Of a stretch of DNA of 64,000 nt, positions 1 through 7,981 are shown one piece after another. A program made the translations under genes and the position numbers. The notes beneath the pieces are model-generated. The model was not told the origin of the DNA and did not search any database. It saw only the letters and a list, made by a program, of their open reading frames with translations. The stretch is from Alishewanella longhuensis (GTDB lineage: Bacteria; Pseudomonadota; Gammaproteobacteria; Enterobacterales; Alteromonadaceae): the NCBI RefSeq assembly GCF_014653435.1, contig NZ_BNAO01000002.1, positions 531,101 through 595,100 of the forward strand, written 5' to 3'. Within the stretch, counting starts at the first letter, position 1; each line of letters opens with the position of its first letter.

Positions 1-6
1 AAAAAA

Positions 7-348
7 TCAGACTGAAAAAGACGAACCACAGCCACAAGTGGTAGTAGCGTTAGGATTTTGTACGACAAAACGACTACCTTGTAGGCCTTCAGTATAATCA
101 ACGATACCGCCCATCAAGTATTGCAGGCTCATTGGATCAACAACCATGGCTACGCCCTGCTTTTCAATCAACAGATCACCTTCGTTCACTTTCTCATCAA
201 AGGTAAAACCGTATTGAAAACCCGAGCAGCCGCCACCGGTAATATAAACACGCAATTTCAATTCCGGGTTTTCTTCTTCACTGACTAAAGCCGCAACTTT
301 GCGTGCAGCCGCATCGGTAAACTCTAACGGGATTTGTATCTCAGACAT
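7..348 (-). CDS. erpA: Iron-sulfur cluster insertion protein ErpA
   Basis: A-type carrier that delivers Fe-S clusters to apo-proteins in the cytoplasm; in E. coli it is essential for the isoprenoid-synthesis enzymes IspG and IspH. The 113-residue product matches the family length (114 in E. coli). The three cluster-binding cysteines are present: Cys41 in the GGGCSGF motif, and Cys105 and Cys107 in the C-terminal CGCGSSF. I chose the ATG at 348 because GGAG lies seven bases upstream and the protein then begins [10 protein letters not shown]; the ATG at 366 would add six residues without a Shine-Dalgarno. The gene is monocistronic, divergent from the CLC gene, and has an IscR-type site over its promoter. 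Identity is secure. Confidence 0.96.
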   Translation of the reverse strand: MSEIQIPLEFTDAAARKVAALVSEEENPELKLRVYITGGGCSGFQYGFTFDEKVNEGDLLIEKQGVAMVVDPMSLQYLMGGIVDYTEGLQGSRFVVQNPNATTTCGCGSSFSV

Positions 349-379
349 GATGGCTCCAACGGGCATAACAACAACATGG

Positions 380-408
380 ATTATCTAATACCTGACTATT
401 TTATTCAA
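380..408 (-). promoter_or_regulatory. Predicted sigma70 promoter of erpA
   Basis: Read on the minus strand, a -35 element TTGAAT (403-408) and a -10 element GATAAT (380-385) are separated by exactly 17 bases. They match consensus at 4/6 and 5/6 positions. The -10 ends 31 bases before the chosen erpA start, leaving room for a short leader. This is prediction only, strengthened by the overlapping IscR-type operator. Confidence 0.65.
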
Positions 409-412
409 GTAT
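388..412 (-). promoter_or_regulatory. IscR type 1 binding site over the erpA promoter
   Basis: On the minus strand the 25-base site reads ATACTTGAATAAA followed by ATAGTCAGGTAT. It agrees at 24 of 25 positions with the E. coli IscR type 1 consensus as I recall it (ATASYYGACTRWW, then WYAGTCRRSTAT); the single mismatch is A for C at position 9. It covers the -35 hexamer, a position where holo-IscR would repress. E. coli erpA is a known IscR target, so the site fits established biology. The iscR gene is not in this window. Confidence 0.8.
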
Positions 413-510
413 TTCCCTTGAGTGGGAACGTGCATTTTCACTGTCGAAAAACACGCTTTTTGCAGTAATGTGATAAACTTAACCCACTAACAATAAGTTA
501 AAAGTATTCT

Positions 511-2214
511 ATGCGACGCTGGCAAGAGCACCTGCCATCCTTACAACGCCGATTAGCACTACCTCAAACGTCCTTACAGCTATGCCTGTTAGGCATGTTA
601 GGTGGCCTGATTGCCGCCCTGCTAATCATTTTATTCCGCTTAGCTATCATTGGTTTACAAGGTTTTTTCTTAGAGAATACCGATGACTTCAGCAGTATTG
701 ATGCCGAATTCCGCTGGTTATTGCCCTTAGGCGGTGCTGCCTGTATTGGTGTTATTGCACTGTTTACCGGCTATCGTCATTATCGGCTGGGCATCCCCTT
801 TGTAATTCACCGTATTAAAACCGCTTATGGCGTTATGCCGTTTCGCAACACCTTAAATCAGTTTTTCGGCGGTATTCTCGCACTGGCCAGTGGTTTTTCA
901 GTAGGTCGTGAGGGCCCGTCGGTACATTTAGGTGCCTATGGTGCTAGTAGTGTCGGTCGTTATTTAAAACTACCCTACAACAGTATCCGTATTTTAGCGG
1001 GCTGCGGAATCGCTGCTGGCATCTCTGCCTCGTTTAATACACCTTTGGCCGCCATGATCTTTGTAATGGAAGTGGTACTACGTGAGTACCGTATTCATGT
1101 ATTTATCCCAGTAATGTTGGCTTCTGTAGTCGGCGCCTTAGCAACGCAATTGGTATTTGGACATGATCGGGAACTGGCCGCCTTAGATATTATCAATTTA
1201 AGTGTCTGGCACTTCCCTTACCTTATTTTATGCGGCATCATTTTTGGCGCTGTTGCCTGGTTGTTTAACCGCCATTTAATGTTAATGCTGCGCACCTTTA
1301 AAAAATGGCCGTTATTATTACGCCTGGCCTTAGCAGGCGCTGTTACTGCGGCAGTCGGCTACTTTATCCCCCATGCAATGGGTGCAGAAACGGGCGCTAT
1401 TCAATTTGCTATCAATAATCCAACCGAAATCCATCTGCTATTAGTGATTTTTATCGGTAAATTTATCTTAACCCTGTTTGCGATAGGCCTGGGCGTCCCC
1501 GGCGGCATTATTGGCCCTATCTTTGGTATTGGCGTAGTACTTGGCACTATTTTAGCCATAGTGCCAGCGATTATTGTCGACAACAGCAGTAATGCCGGCA
1601 CCTACGCGGTATTGGGCATGGCAGGGATGATGGCTGCCACCCTACATGCGCCCTTGGCGGCCTTAGTGGCGGTAATGGAGTTAGCAGCCAACCAGCATAT
1701 TATATTGCCAGCCATGCTGGTGATTGTGACTGCTTATGTGACGACAGTGCAGTTTTTTAATAATAAATCGATCTTTTTAATGCAACTTGATTTTATGCAG
1801 CTGCCCTATAAATTATCCCCTGCCGATGATGTCTTACAAAAAGTCGGCGTGCTGGCGGTCATGAGTCAGGATTATCAACTACTGGACAATCCAACCGAAC
1901 AACAGGTATGCGAGCAGCTGGATAATATACAGCCCCCCTGCCAATTATTGATCAAACGCAATGAGCATGATGCTGTGCAATTTTATACTGCGCAATATGA
2001 TGTTAGCCTGTCATTATCCGGTGATAGCGCCGTACACTATTTGCCGGTAAAGGGTTTATCCCAGCAATGCACCATGGCAGAAGTACTGGCAGAGCTGGAA
2101 GATAAACGTGAAGGGATTGTCTATATTTATCAAGACCATCCAGGGCAACCTATGGGCATTATCCGCTGGGACCAGTTACGGGCCTTGCTGATTAAACAGA
2201 ATAATTTAATATGA
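511..2214 (+). CDS. CLC-family chloride channel/transporter with altered anion site
   Basis: Inner-membrane CLC protein of 567 residues with about ten or more hydrophobic segments between residues 22 and 412. The hallmark GREGP motif is at 132-136, so the gating glutamate (Glu134) is present, and a GVPGGIIGP motif lies near 328-336. By eye against E. coli ClcA, three functional residues differ: the GSGIP serine is Leu93 (RLGIP), the internal proton glutamate is Val188 and the central tyrosine is Phe422. Residues 430-567 form a soluble tail resembling a diverged CBS region. Family membership is secure; ion selectivity, and channel versus antiporter, is open. Its stop overlaps the hemJ start as ATGA. 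Confidence 0.9.
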   Translation: MRRWQEHLPSLQRRLALPQTSLQLCLLGMLGGLIAALLIILFRLAIIGLQGFFLENTDDFSSIDAEFRWLLPLGGAACIGVIALFTGYRHYRLGIPFVIHRIKTAYGVMPFRNTLNQFFGGILALASGFSVGREGPSVHLGAYGASSVGRYLKLPYNSIRILAGCGIAAGISASFNTPLAAMIFVMEVVLREYRIHVFIPVMLASVVGALATQLVFGHDRELAALDIINLSVWHFPYLILCGIIFGAVAWLFNRHLMLMLRTFKKWPLLLRLALAGAVTAAVGYFIPHAMGAETGAIQFAINNPTEIHLLLVIFIGKFILTLFAIGLGVPGGIIGPIFGIGVVLGTILAIVPAIIVDNSSNAGTYAVLGMAGMMAATLHAPLAALVAVMELAANQHIILPAMLVIVTAYVTTVQFFNNKSIFLMQLDFMQLPYKLSPADDVLQKVGVLAVMSQDYQLLDNPTEQQVCEQLDNIQPPCQLLIKRNEHDAVQFYTAQYDVSLSLSGDSAVHYLPVKGLSQQCTMAEVLAELEDKREGIVYIYQDHPGQPMGIIRWDQLRALLIKQNNLI

Positions 2215-2642
2215 CCTTAATTTTAATCTACAAAGCCTTACATGTGTTTTTTATGGTGGCTTGGTTTGCCGGGATCTTTTATCTGCCCCGCTTATTTGTG
2301 TACCATGCTGCAACAAACAACAAAGAATGCGATGCCACCTTTAAAGTGATGGAACGGCGTTTACTGTACTTTGTCACCCCCTTTGCCATACTGACGCTGA
2401 TCTTTGGCGTGCTGTTAATTTACAGCTATGGCCGGGCCTGGTTTGCGGTAAGTAGCTGGCTGCATTATAAGCTGCTATTGGTCACCTTACTTTACGTCTA
2501 CCACGCTTATTGCTTTAAGCTACTGACCGATTTTAAGCACAATCGCAATAAATACAGCCCACGTTTTTATCGGATCTTTAATGAACTACCGGTTCTGCTA
2601 TTACTCGCGATCATTCTGTTGGCCGTGTTAAAGCCGCTGTAA
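2211..2642 (+). CDS. hemJ: Protoporphyrinogen IX oxidase HemJ
   Basis: Membrane enzyme of 143 residues (UPF0093/HemJ family) that oxidises protoporphyrinogen IX to protoporphyrin IX, the penultimate step of haem synthesis, in bacteria without HemG or HemY. The family N-terminus, with its conserved histidine in KALHVFFMVAWFAGIFYLPR, is at residues 8-27, and a WLHYKLLL segment with conserved His and Lys follows in the third of about four membrane helices. The start overlaps the CLC stop by four bases, implying translational coupling. hemL lies 1.1 kb downstream on the same strand, so the context supports a role in haem synthesis. Confidence 0.93.
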   Translation: MTLILIYKALHVFFMVAWFAGIFYLPRLFVYHAATNNKECDATFKVMERRLLYFVTPFAILTLIFGVLLIYSYGRAWFAVSSWLHYKLLLVTLLYVYHAYCFKLLTDFKHNRNKYSPRFYRIFNELPVLLLLAIILLAVLKPL

Positions 2643-2648
2643 ATTGCG

Positions 2649-2654
2649 TATAAT
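2649..2654 (+). promoter_or_regulatory. Possible -10 element for pyrB-hemL
   Basis: A perfect TATAAT sits seven bases after the hemJ stop codon. No good -35 hexamer is visible at 16-18 bases, so this is tentative. Between it and pyrB, AAGCC (2655-2659) can pair with GGCTT (2671-2675) ahead of a short pyrimidine run. That could be a small attenuator but is too weak to claim. Confidence 0.3.
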
Positions 2655-2711
2655 AAGCCGATCAGGCCAACAGGCTTTCTTCCCCGCTATCCGATTAAGT
2701 GAGCACGCACT

Positions 2712-3716
2712 ATGAGCTTTAAAGGTCAGCATATCCTCTCGGTTAAACAATTTGACCGCGACAGTATCCAGTATATCTTTGATGTCGCCCGTAACATGGG
2801 TCCTTACGCCAGCCGCAAGAAACGCACCAAGGTGTTAGACGGCGCCATTTTAGGCAATTTGTTTTTTGAACCCAGCACCCGCACCCGGGTGAGCTTTGGC
2901 TGCGCTTTTAACTTATTGGGCGGCGAAGTGCGCGAAACCACGGGTATGGAGTCGTCAGCACTGTCTAAAGGTGAATCCCTATACGATACCGCCCGGGTAA
3001 TCAGCAGTTACAGCGATGTCATTGCCATGCGTCATCCACAAGCGGGTTCGGTTGCTGAGTTTGCCGAGGGCAGTCGGGTGCCGGTATTAAACGGCGGTGA
3101 TGGTGCCAATGAACACCCTACTCAGGCATTATTAGATTTATTCACCATTGAGCAAGAGCTGGCTGCTTCACAACAAACTATCGATGGCATGCATATCGCC
3201 ATGGTAGGGGATCTTAAGTTTGGCCGTACCGTACACTCATTATCTAAGCTGTTGAGCCTGTATAAAAACCTGCAAATTACCCTTATTTCGCCGCAAGAAT
3301 TAGCCATGCCGGATGAGATCATTAGCGCCTTGGAAAATGCTGGCCATCGACTTACCATCAGCGACAAGCTGGAAGGTAACCTGAACGCCGATATCGTCTA
3401 CCAAACCCGTATTCAGGAAGAGCGTTTTCCCTCTAAAGCCGAAGCTAACCTGTATCGCGGTAAATTCCGACTGAATCAGGAAATTTATACCCGGCACTGT
3501 AAATCAAACACCGTCATTATGCATCCGTTGCCGCGCGATTCACGGCAGGAAGCTAACGAGTTGGACAACGATCTGAATTTAAACCCTAACCTGGCCATTT
3601 TCCGCCAGGCCGACAACGGTATTCTGGTGCGGATGGCGCTGTTTGCCTTAACCCTTGGCGTGGAAAATCTGGTACAGGATTACGAATGCGCCGTACCTTG
3701 GTACACCAATAAATAA
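2712..3716 (+). CDS. pyrB: Aspartate carbamoyltransferase catalytic chain
   Basis: Cytoplasmic enzyme that condenses carbamoyl phosphate and aspartate to N-carbamoyl-L-aspartate, the committed step of pyrimidine synthesis. The carbamoyl-phosphate loop STRT is at residues 55-58 (in [12 protein letters not shown]), an [10 protein letters not shown] segment follows near 136, and HPLPR is at 271-275. At 334 residues it is longer than E. coli PyrB (311). No pyrI regulatory subunit gene follows, so it may work without the PyrI allosteric chain, though pyrI could lie elsewhere. hemL begins 17 bases after its stop and is probably cotranscribed. Confidence 0.95.
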   Translation: MSFKGQHILSVKQFDRDSIQYIFDVARNMGPYASRKKRTKVLDGAILGNLFFEPSTRTRVSFGCAFNLLGGEVRETTGMESSALSKGESLYDTARVISSYSDVIAMRHPQAGSVAEFAEGSRVPVLNGGDGANEHPTQALLDLFTIEQELAASQQTIDGMHIAMVGDLKFGRTVHSLSKLLSLYKNLQITLISPQELAMPDEIISALENAGHRLTISDKLEGNLNADIVYQTRIQEERFPSKAEANLYRGKFRLNQEIYTRHCKSNTVIMHPLPRDSRQEANELDNDLNLNPNLAIFRQADNGILVRMALFALTLGVENLVQDYECAVPWYTNK

Positions 3717-3733
3717 CTGACAGGATAAGTATA

Positions 3734-5017
3734 ATGTCAATTTCTTCTGAATTATTCGCCCGTGCCCAGCACACTATTCCAGGTGGGGTTAATTCGCCCG
3801 TTCGTGCTTTTAAAAGCGTCGGTGGTGAGCCTTTCTTTGTTGCCAAAGCTGAAGGCGCTTATTTATATGATGTTGATGGTAAACGTTATATTGATTATAT
3901 CGGTTCCTGGGGCCCGATGTTGCTGGGCCATAATAACCCGGTGATCCGTGAGGCTGTCATCGCTGCCGCAGCCAATGGCTTAAGTTTTGGTGCGCCCTGC
4001 CCAGCGGAAGTGACTATGGCAGAAAAAGTAGCAGAGCTAGTTCCCAGTATGGAAATGCTACGCATGGTCAGCTCGGGTACAGAAGCCACCATGAGTGCCA
4101 TCCGGCTGGCTCGTGGCTATACCGGCCGCGATACCATTGTGAAATTTGAAGGCTGCTATCATGGTCATGCCGACTCCCTGTTAGTCAAAGCCGGCTCTGG
4201 CGCCCTGACCTTAGGTGTACCTAACTCTCCTGGCGTACCGGCCGATTTTGCCAAATACACCCTGACCTGTGAGTTTAATAATCTGGCACAAATTCAGCAG
4301 CTGTTTGCCGAACAAGGCGAGCAGATTGCCTGCATTATTGTCGAACCGGTTGCTGGCAATATGAACTGTATTCCGCCCGAGCCAGGCTTTTTAGAAGGCT
4401 TGCGCCAGCTGTGTGACGATTACGGCAGTGTGCTGATTTTTGATGAAGTGATGACCGGTTTTCGGGTCGCTTTAGGTGGTGCCCAGGCTTATTATGGCGT
4501 AACGCCAGATTTAACCACCTTAGGTAAAATTATCGGTGGCGGCATGCCGGTCGGCGCTTTTGGCGGTAAAAAAGCCATTATGCAGCATATAGCGCCACTT
4601 GGTCCGGTGTATCAGGCTGGCACATTATCGGGTAACCCTATCGCTATGGCGGCAGGCTTAGCGGCGATGCAGGAAATCAGCAAGCCTGGGGTGTATGAAG
4701 CCCTTACTGAGAAAACTGCACAGCTGATTAAAGGCCTGGCGCAGGCTGCTGCCAAACACGGCATACCGGTGAGCTTTAATCAGGTGGGCGGGATGTTTGG
4801 TATGTTCTTTACTGCGGAAGGCCGGGTGAGCAATTTCCAACAAGCCACCCGCTGCGATATTGACGCCTTTAAACGTTTCTTCCATCTGATGCTGGAGCAA
4901 GGGATTTATCTGGCACCTTCTGCTTATGAAGCCGGCTTTTTATCCCTGGCACACAGCGATGAAGATTTAGCGGAAACCATTGCTGCTGCTGACTATGCTT
5001 TTGCCGCGTTAAAATAA
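3734..5017 (+). CDS. hemL: Glutamate-1-semialdehyde 2,1-aminomutase
   Basis: PLP enzyme that converts glutamate-1-semialdehyde to 5-aminolevulinate, the first tetrapyrrole precursor in the C5 pathway. Its 427 residues match the family. The PLP lysine is Lys265 in [16 protein letters not shown], and the aspartate that contacts the PLP ring nitrogen lies in the [11 protein letters not shown] motif. A GATAAG Shine-Dalgarno-like stretch precedes the ATG. It lies immediately after pyrB and is followed by a strong intrinsic terminator. Together with hemJ upstream it forms a loose haem-synthesis group. Confidence 0.97.
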   Translation: MSISSELFARAQHTIPGGVNSPVRAFKSVGGEPFFVAKAEGAYLYDVDGKRYIDYIGSWGPMLLGHNNPVIREAVIAAAANGLSFGAPCPAEVTMAEKVAELVPSMEMLRMVSSGTEATMSAIRLARGYTGRDTIVKFEGCYHGHADSLLVKAGSGALTLGVPNSPGVPADFAKYTLTCEFNNLAQIQQLFAEQGEQIACIIVEPVAGNMNCIPPEPGFLEGLRQLCDDYGSVLIFDEVMTGFRVALGGAQAYYGVTPDLTTLGKIIGGGMPVGAFGGKKAIMQHIAPLGPVYQAGTLSGNPIAMAAGLAAMQEISKPGVYEALTEKTAQLIKGLAQAAAKHGIPVSFNQVGGMFGMFFTAEGRVSNFQQATRCDIDAFKRFFHLMLEQGIYLAPSAYEAGFLSLAHSDEDLAETIAAADYAFAALK

Positions 5018-5043
5018 GCATTAACAGCAATTAGCCACTGTGC

Positions 5044-5082
5044 AAAAGCCCCGATTTGCTTTAGCTAATCGGGGCTTTTTTT
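5044..5082 (+). terminator. Intrinsic terminator after hemL
   Basis: The arm AAAAGCCCCGATT (5044-5056) is perfectly complementary to AATCGGGGCTTTT (5067-5079), and the T-run continues to 5082. The ten-base loop closes a 13-bp stem. It lies 27 bases after the hemL stop. Because the outer part is A-rich then T-rich it could work in both directions and also end tag transcripts from the other side. Confidence 0.9.
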
Positions 5083-5087
5083 AGCAC

Positions 5088-5132
5088 GAAGCTCAGGGGG
5101 GTGAAGCTTAGAACATTGAAGCTTAGGACATT
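5088..5132 (+). repeat. Three tandem 15-bp repeats between hemL and tag
   Basis: Three consecutive 15-base units are visible: GAAGCTCAGGGGGGT (5088-5102), GAAGCTTAGAACATT (5103-5117) and GAAGCTTAGGACATT (5118-5132). Units two and three differ at one position; unit one is diverged in its second half. They fill the gap between the hemL terminator and the tag stop codon, and no gene or promoter is evident in them. Confidence 0.7.
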
Positions 5133-5151
5133 ATGGCGAAGGAGTAATGGC

Positions 5152-5724
5152 TTAGACCGCGTTCTTACGAAAGCAGTGGTTATGATGATCATTAACCATA
5201 CCGCAGGCCTGCATATGAGCATAGATAATGGTCGACCCCACAAACTTAAAGCCGCGCTTTTTTAAATCTTTACTCATCGCATCGGATTCCGGGCTGGTTG
5301 CCCGATAATCGGCTGGGCCGCTAATGCTATTTACCTGCGGTACGCCATTAACAAAGCGCCATTGATAAGCACTAAAGCTGCCAAATTCTGCCTGTATCTC
5401 CAAAAAGCGCGCCGCATTATTGATCGCTGCCGCAATCTTTAAGCGGTTACGAATAATACCGGGATTTGCCATAAGTTCAGCAGCTTTGGCCTCGTCGAAA
5501 CGGGCCACCAACACAGGATCAAAGCCAGCAAAGGCGGCACGATAATTATCGCGTTTCTTCAATACCGTATACCAGCTTAACCCTGCCTGCGCAGCCTCCA
5601 GCGTTAAAAACTCAAATAGCTTGTTATCGTCATAAACCGGCACACCCCACTCGGTATCATGATAAGCCACATAGTCTGGTTTACTTAAATCCACCCAGCC
5701 GCAACGACATGCCTCTGCTGTCAT
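5152..5724 (-). CDS. tag: DNA-3-methyladenine glycosylase I
   Basis: Base-excision repair enzyme that removes 3-methyladenine from alkylated DNA. The 190-residue product matches E. coli Tag closely in several blocks: CGWV near the N-terminus, YHDTEWGVP, QAGLSWYTVLKKR and DLKKRGFKFVGSTIIY. The zinc-snap ligands are recognisable as the N-terminal Cys, the His of YHDTEWG, and the His and Cys of the C-terminal HHNHC. I chose the ATG at 5724 because GGAG lies six bases upstream and it gives the family-like N-terminus; the ATG at 5748 overlaps the mrcB stop. It is the last gene of the hrpB-mrcB-tag run. Confidence 0.95.
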   Translation of the reverse strand: MTAEACRCGWVDLSKPDYVAYHDTEWGVPVYDDNKLFEFLTLEAAQAGLSWYTVLKKRDNYRAAFAGFDPVLVARFDEAKAAELMANPGIIRNRLKIAAAINNAARFLEIQAEFGSFSAYQWRFVNGVPQVNSISGPADYRATSPESDAMSKDLKKRGFKFVGSTIIYAHMQACGMVNDHHNHCFRKNAV

Positions 5725-5740
5725 AACTTGCTCCAAAGTG

Positions 5741-7981
5741 TTAATCACAGGCTGCTAACTGTAGCATAGTAGCTTTATGCGCCGGTAATAACCAACTATT
5801 GGGGCAGTATTCCGGCACCGGCAGGCCACTGTTGGTAGAAAAACGCTGCCATTCTACCTGCTCTGGCATATAGCGAATAAGGTTATGTTTGCCTCTTTGT
5901 CGGAAATAATCAGCAAAGACCCGAAGCGCACCAGTACCACCGGTTAGGCCAGTACTTTTATTATCATCCCGTCCTAACCAGACAGTGACCAGTGTATCCT
6001 GATCAAAACCGGCAAACCAGCTATCCCGATAGTCACTCGAGGTTCCGGTTTTACCCGCAAAGGTTGGCTGCGGCCAGGTGCGGGCTAAGGATTGTGCCGT
6101 ACCGGTCAGCGTTGATTCAATCATCGCATAATGTAATAAATACACATCCTCTGCCGGGTAACGCTGACTTTTCGGGCTAGCGCGCTGATACACTACAGCA
6201 CCATGCTGATCCGTCACCGCTTGCACTGCCGCTAGTTGCTGATGTACGCCATTATTGGCAATGGTTTGATAAAGCTGTGTCACTTCATAGGGCGATAAAT
6301 CTACCGCGCCCAATAAGGCAGCCGGAAAAAGATTAACCCGCCGCTCTAATCCTAAACGGCGTAGCGCATCCTGCACTTTGGGCATACCTAACTGCAAGCC
6401 TAAGCGCACCGTGGGCAAATTGCGCGAGTCCGCCAGGGCACGCATTAACGACACCGGACCACGAAATTGCTTATCAAAGTTTTGTGGTTGCCAATCCTGA
6501 TTATTATTACGCAGGCTGATCGGGCTATCGTCTAATAAGGTGCCAAGCGTAAAACGGCCACGCTGCGCCAAAGCCTCCAAGTAAATCGGCGGTTTAATCA
6601 AACTGCCAATCGGCCTTCTTGCCTCTAACGCCCGGTTAAAACCGGCATAGCCCGCAGTTTTGCCGCCCACCAGCGCTTGTATAGCGGCTTGTTGATAATC
6701 TACGACTAGCATGGCCGCTTCCAGCTCTTTGTTCATCTCGGGTACTAATTGGCTAACTGTGCGTTCGGCCTGCGTTTGCGCCATCGGATCCAGATAGGTA
6801 AAGACCTTAATACCACTGTGCATTAGCTTGGGATCCAGCGCCAATTGCCGTAACTCCCGTTTAACCGCGTCCATATAGGCCGGGAAGCTGGCATTAAGGT
6901 ATTGGCCGCGCGGCACCAATTGCATGGGTTTGTTAATGGCCTGCTCGAAAGCGGGCCTATCAAGTAAATGCTGCTCAAACATCAAGCGTAGTACCAGATC
7001 GCGCCGGCGCTGCGCCCGCTCAGGGAAACGTCTGGGATCATAGTATCCAGGCCCCTTGACCACGCCTATTAACAAGGCGTATTGCTCTGGCGCTAATTCA
7101 GCAAGTGGTTTACCAAAATAAAAACGGCTGGCTAAACCAAAACCATGTACTGCAGTGGCATGGTTTTGGCCAAGGTATATTTCATTTAAATAGGCCTCTA
7201 AAATCTGATCTTTACTAAAACGGAAGTCCAGCACCAACGCAATAAAGGCTTCATTGACCTTGCGCCATAAGGTACGATCATGGGTGAGATACATATTTTT
7301 GGCTAATTGCTGGGTCAGCGTCGAGCCGCCCTGCACAGTTCGGCCGGCGACTAAGTTCACGCCAAAAGCACGCAATATGGCTAAGGGTGATACGCCACGA
7401 TGCTGATAAAAATCACGGTCTTCAACCAGTAACAGCGTTTCTTTTAATAGTTCCGGTACTAATTCCAGACGGACTAACTCACGATCTTCTTGATGTGGCG
7501 AAACCAGATGCTCGATTAATTGTGGCTCTAACTGAGCAAAATCAAGACTTTTACCCTGCTGAACAATACGACTGATACCAGTGCGGTTAAATTCCACACT
7601 AAAACGCTCGGCGCTTTGCTCGCCGTCGACAAAGGTAAAGCTTCGTCTAAATAGCGTTACGCTGCCACCGTTAACGCTAAATTGGCCCGGCCCGGTAACC
7701 TCATTACTGCGCCGATACTGTAATTGCTCCAGCTCCAGAATAAGATTGGCTTGTGTCAGATATTTACCGGGGAACAGTGCCAGGCTTCTGCCATAAATTT
7801 GCGCCGGCACCTGCCATTTCTGACCCGAGAAGGTACTGGTGATCTTGCTATCCAAATAGATAAAATAAACGACTAACGCCAGTAGCACCACTAACCCAAG
7901 TTTTAAAGCCGTTAGCCAAACTATCCGCCACCAGCGGGCCGGGCGGCTGGATTTACTGGTTTTCTTTTTATTTCGGCTCAT
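5741..7981 (-). CDS. mrcB: Penicillin-binding protein 1B, bifunctional peptidoglycan synthase
   Basis: Class A PBP that polymerises and cross-links peptidoglycan at the inner membrane. The 746 residues show a basic cytoplasmic tail (1-18), one membrane anchor (about 20-42), a UB2H-like region (about 55-150), a GT51 transglycosylase domain with catalytic Glu187 in EDRDFYQHRG and the QGGSTLTQQLAKN motif (217-229), and a transpeptidase domain with SLIK (460-463), SRN (519-521) and a later KTGTS box. It is shorter than E. coli PBP1B (844), mainly at the two ends. The ATG overlaps the hrpB stop, and hrpB-mrcB adjacency is also seen in E. coli. Confidence 0.96.
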   Translation of the reverse strand: MSRNKKKTSKSSRPARWWRIVWLTALKLGLVVLLALVVYFIYLDSKITSTFSGQKWQVPAQIYGRSLALFPGKYLTQANLILELEQLQYRRSNEVTGPGQFSVNGGSVTLFRRSFTFVDGEQSAERFSVEFNRTGISRIVQQGKSLDFAQLEPQLIEHLVSPHQEDRELVRLELVPELLKETLLLVEDRDFYQHRGVSPLAILRAFGVNLVAGRTVQGGSTLTQQLAKNMYLTHDRTLWRKVNEAFIALVLDFRFSKDQILEAYLNEIYLGQNHATAVHGFGLASRFYFGKPLAELAPEQYALLIGVVKGPGYYDPRRFPERAQRRRDLVLRLMFEQHLLDRPAFEQAINKPMQLVPRGQYLNASFPAYMDAVKRELRQLALDPKLMHSGIKVFTYLDPMAQTQAERTVSQLVPEMNKELEAAMLVVDYQQAAIQALVGGKTAGYAGFNRALEARRPIGSLIKPPIYLEALAQRGRFTLGTLLDDSPISLRNNNQDWQPQNFDKQFRGPVSLMRALADSRNLPTVRLGLQLGMPKVQDALRRLGLERRVNLFPAALLGAVDLSPYEVTQLYQTIANNGVHQQLAAVQAVTDQHGAVVYQRASPKSQRYPAEDVYLLHYAMIESTLTGTAQSLARTWPQPTFAGKTGTSSDYRDSWFAGFDQDTLVTVWLGRDDNKSTGLTGGTGALRVFADYFRQRGKHNLIRYMPEQVEWQRFSTNSGLPVPEYCPNSWLLPAHKATMLQLAACD

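Noticed and set aside
5061..5243. A 60-codon minus-strand frame covering the tandem repeats and the tag 3' end
   Set aside because: It overlaps tag in another frame, has no ribosome-binding site, and its apparent peptide repeat only reflects the 15-bp DNA repeats.
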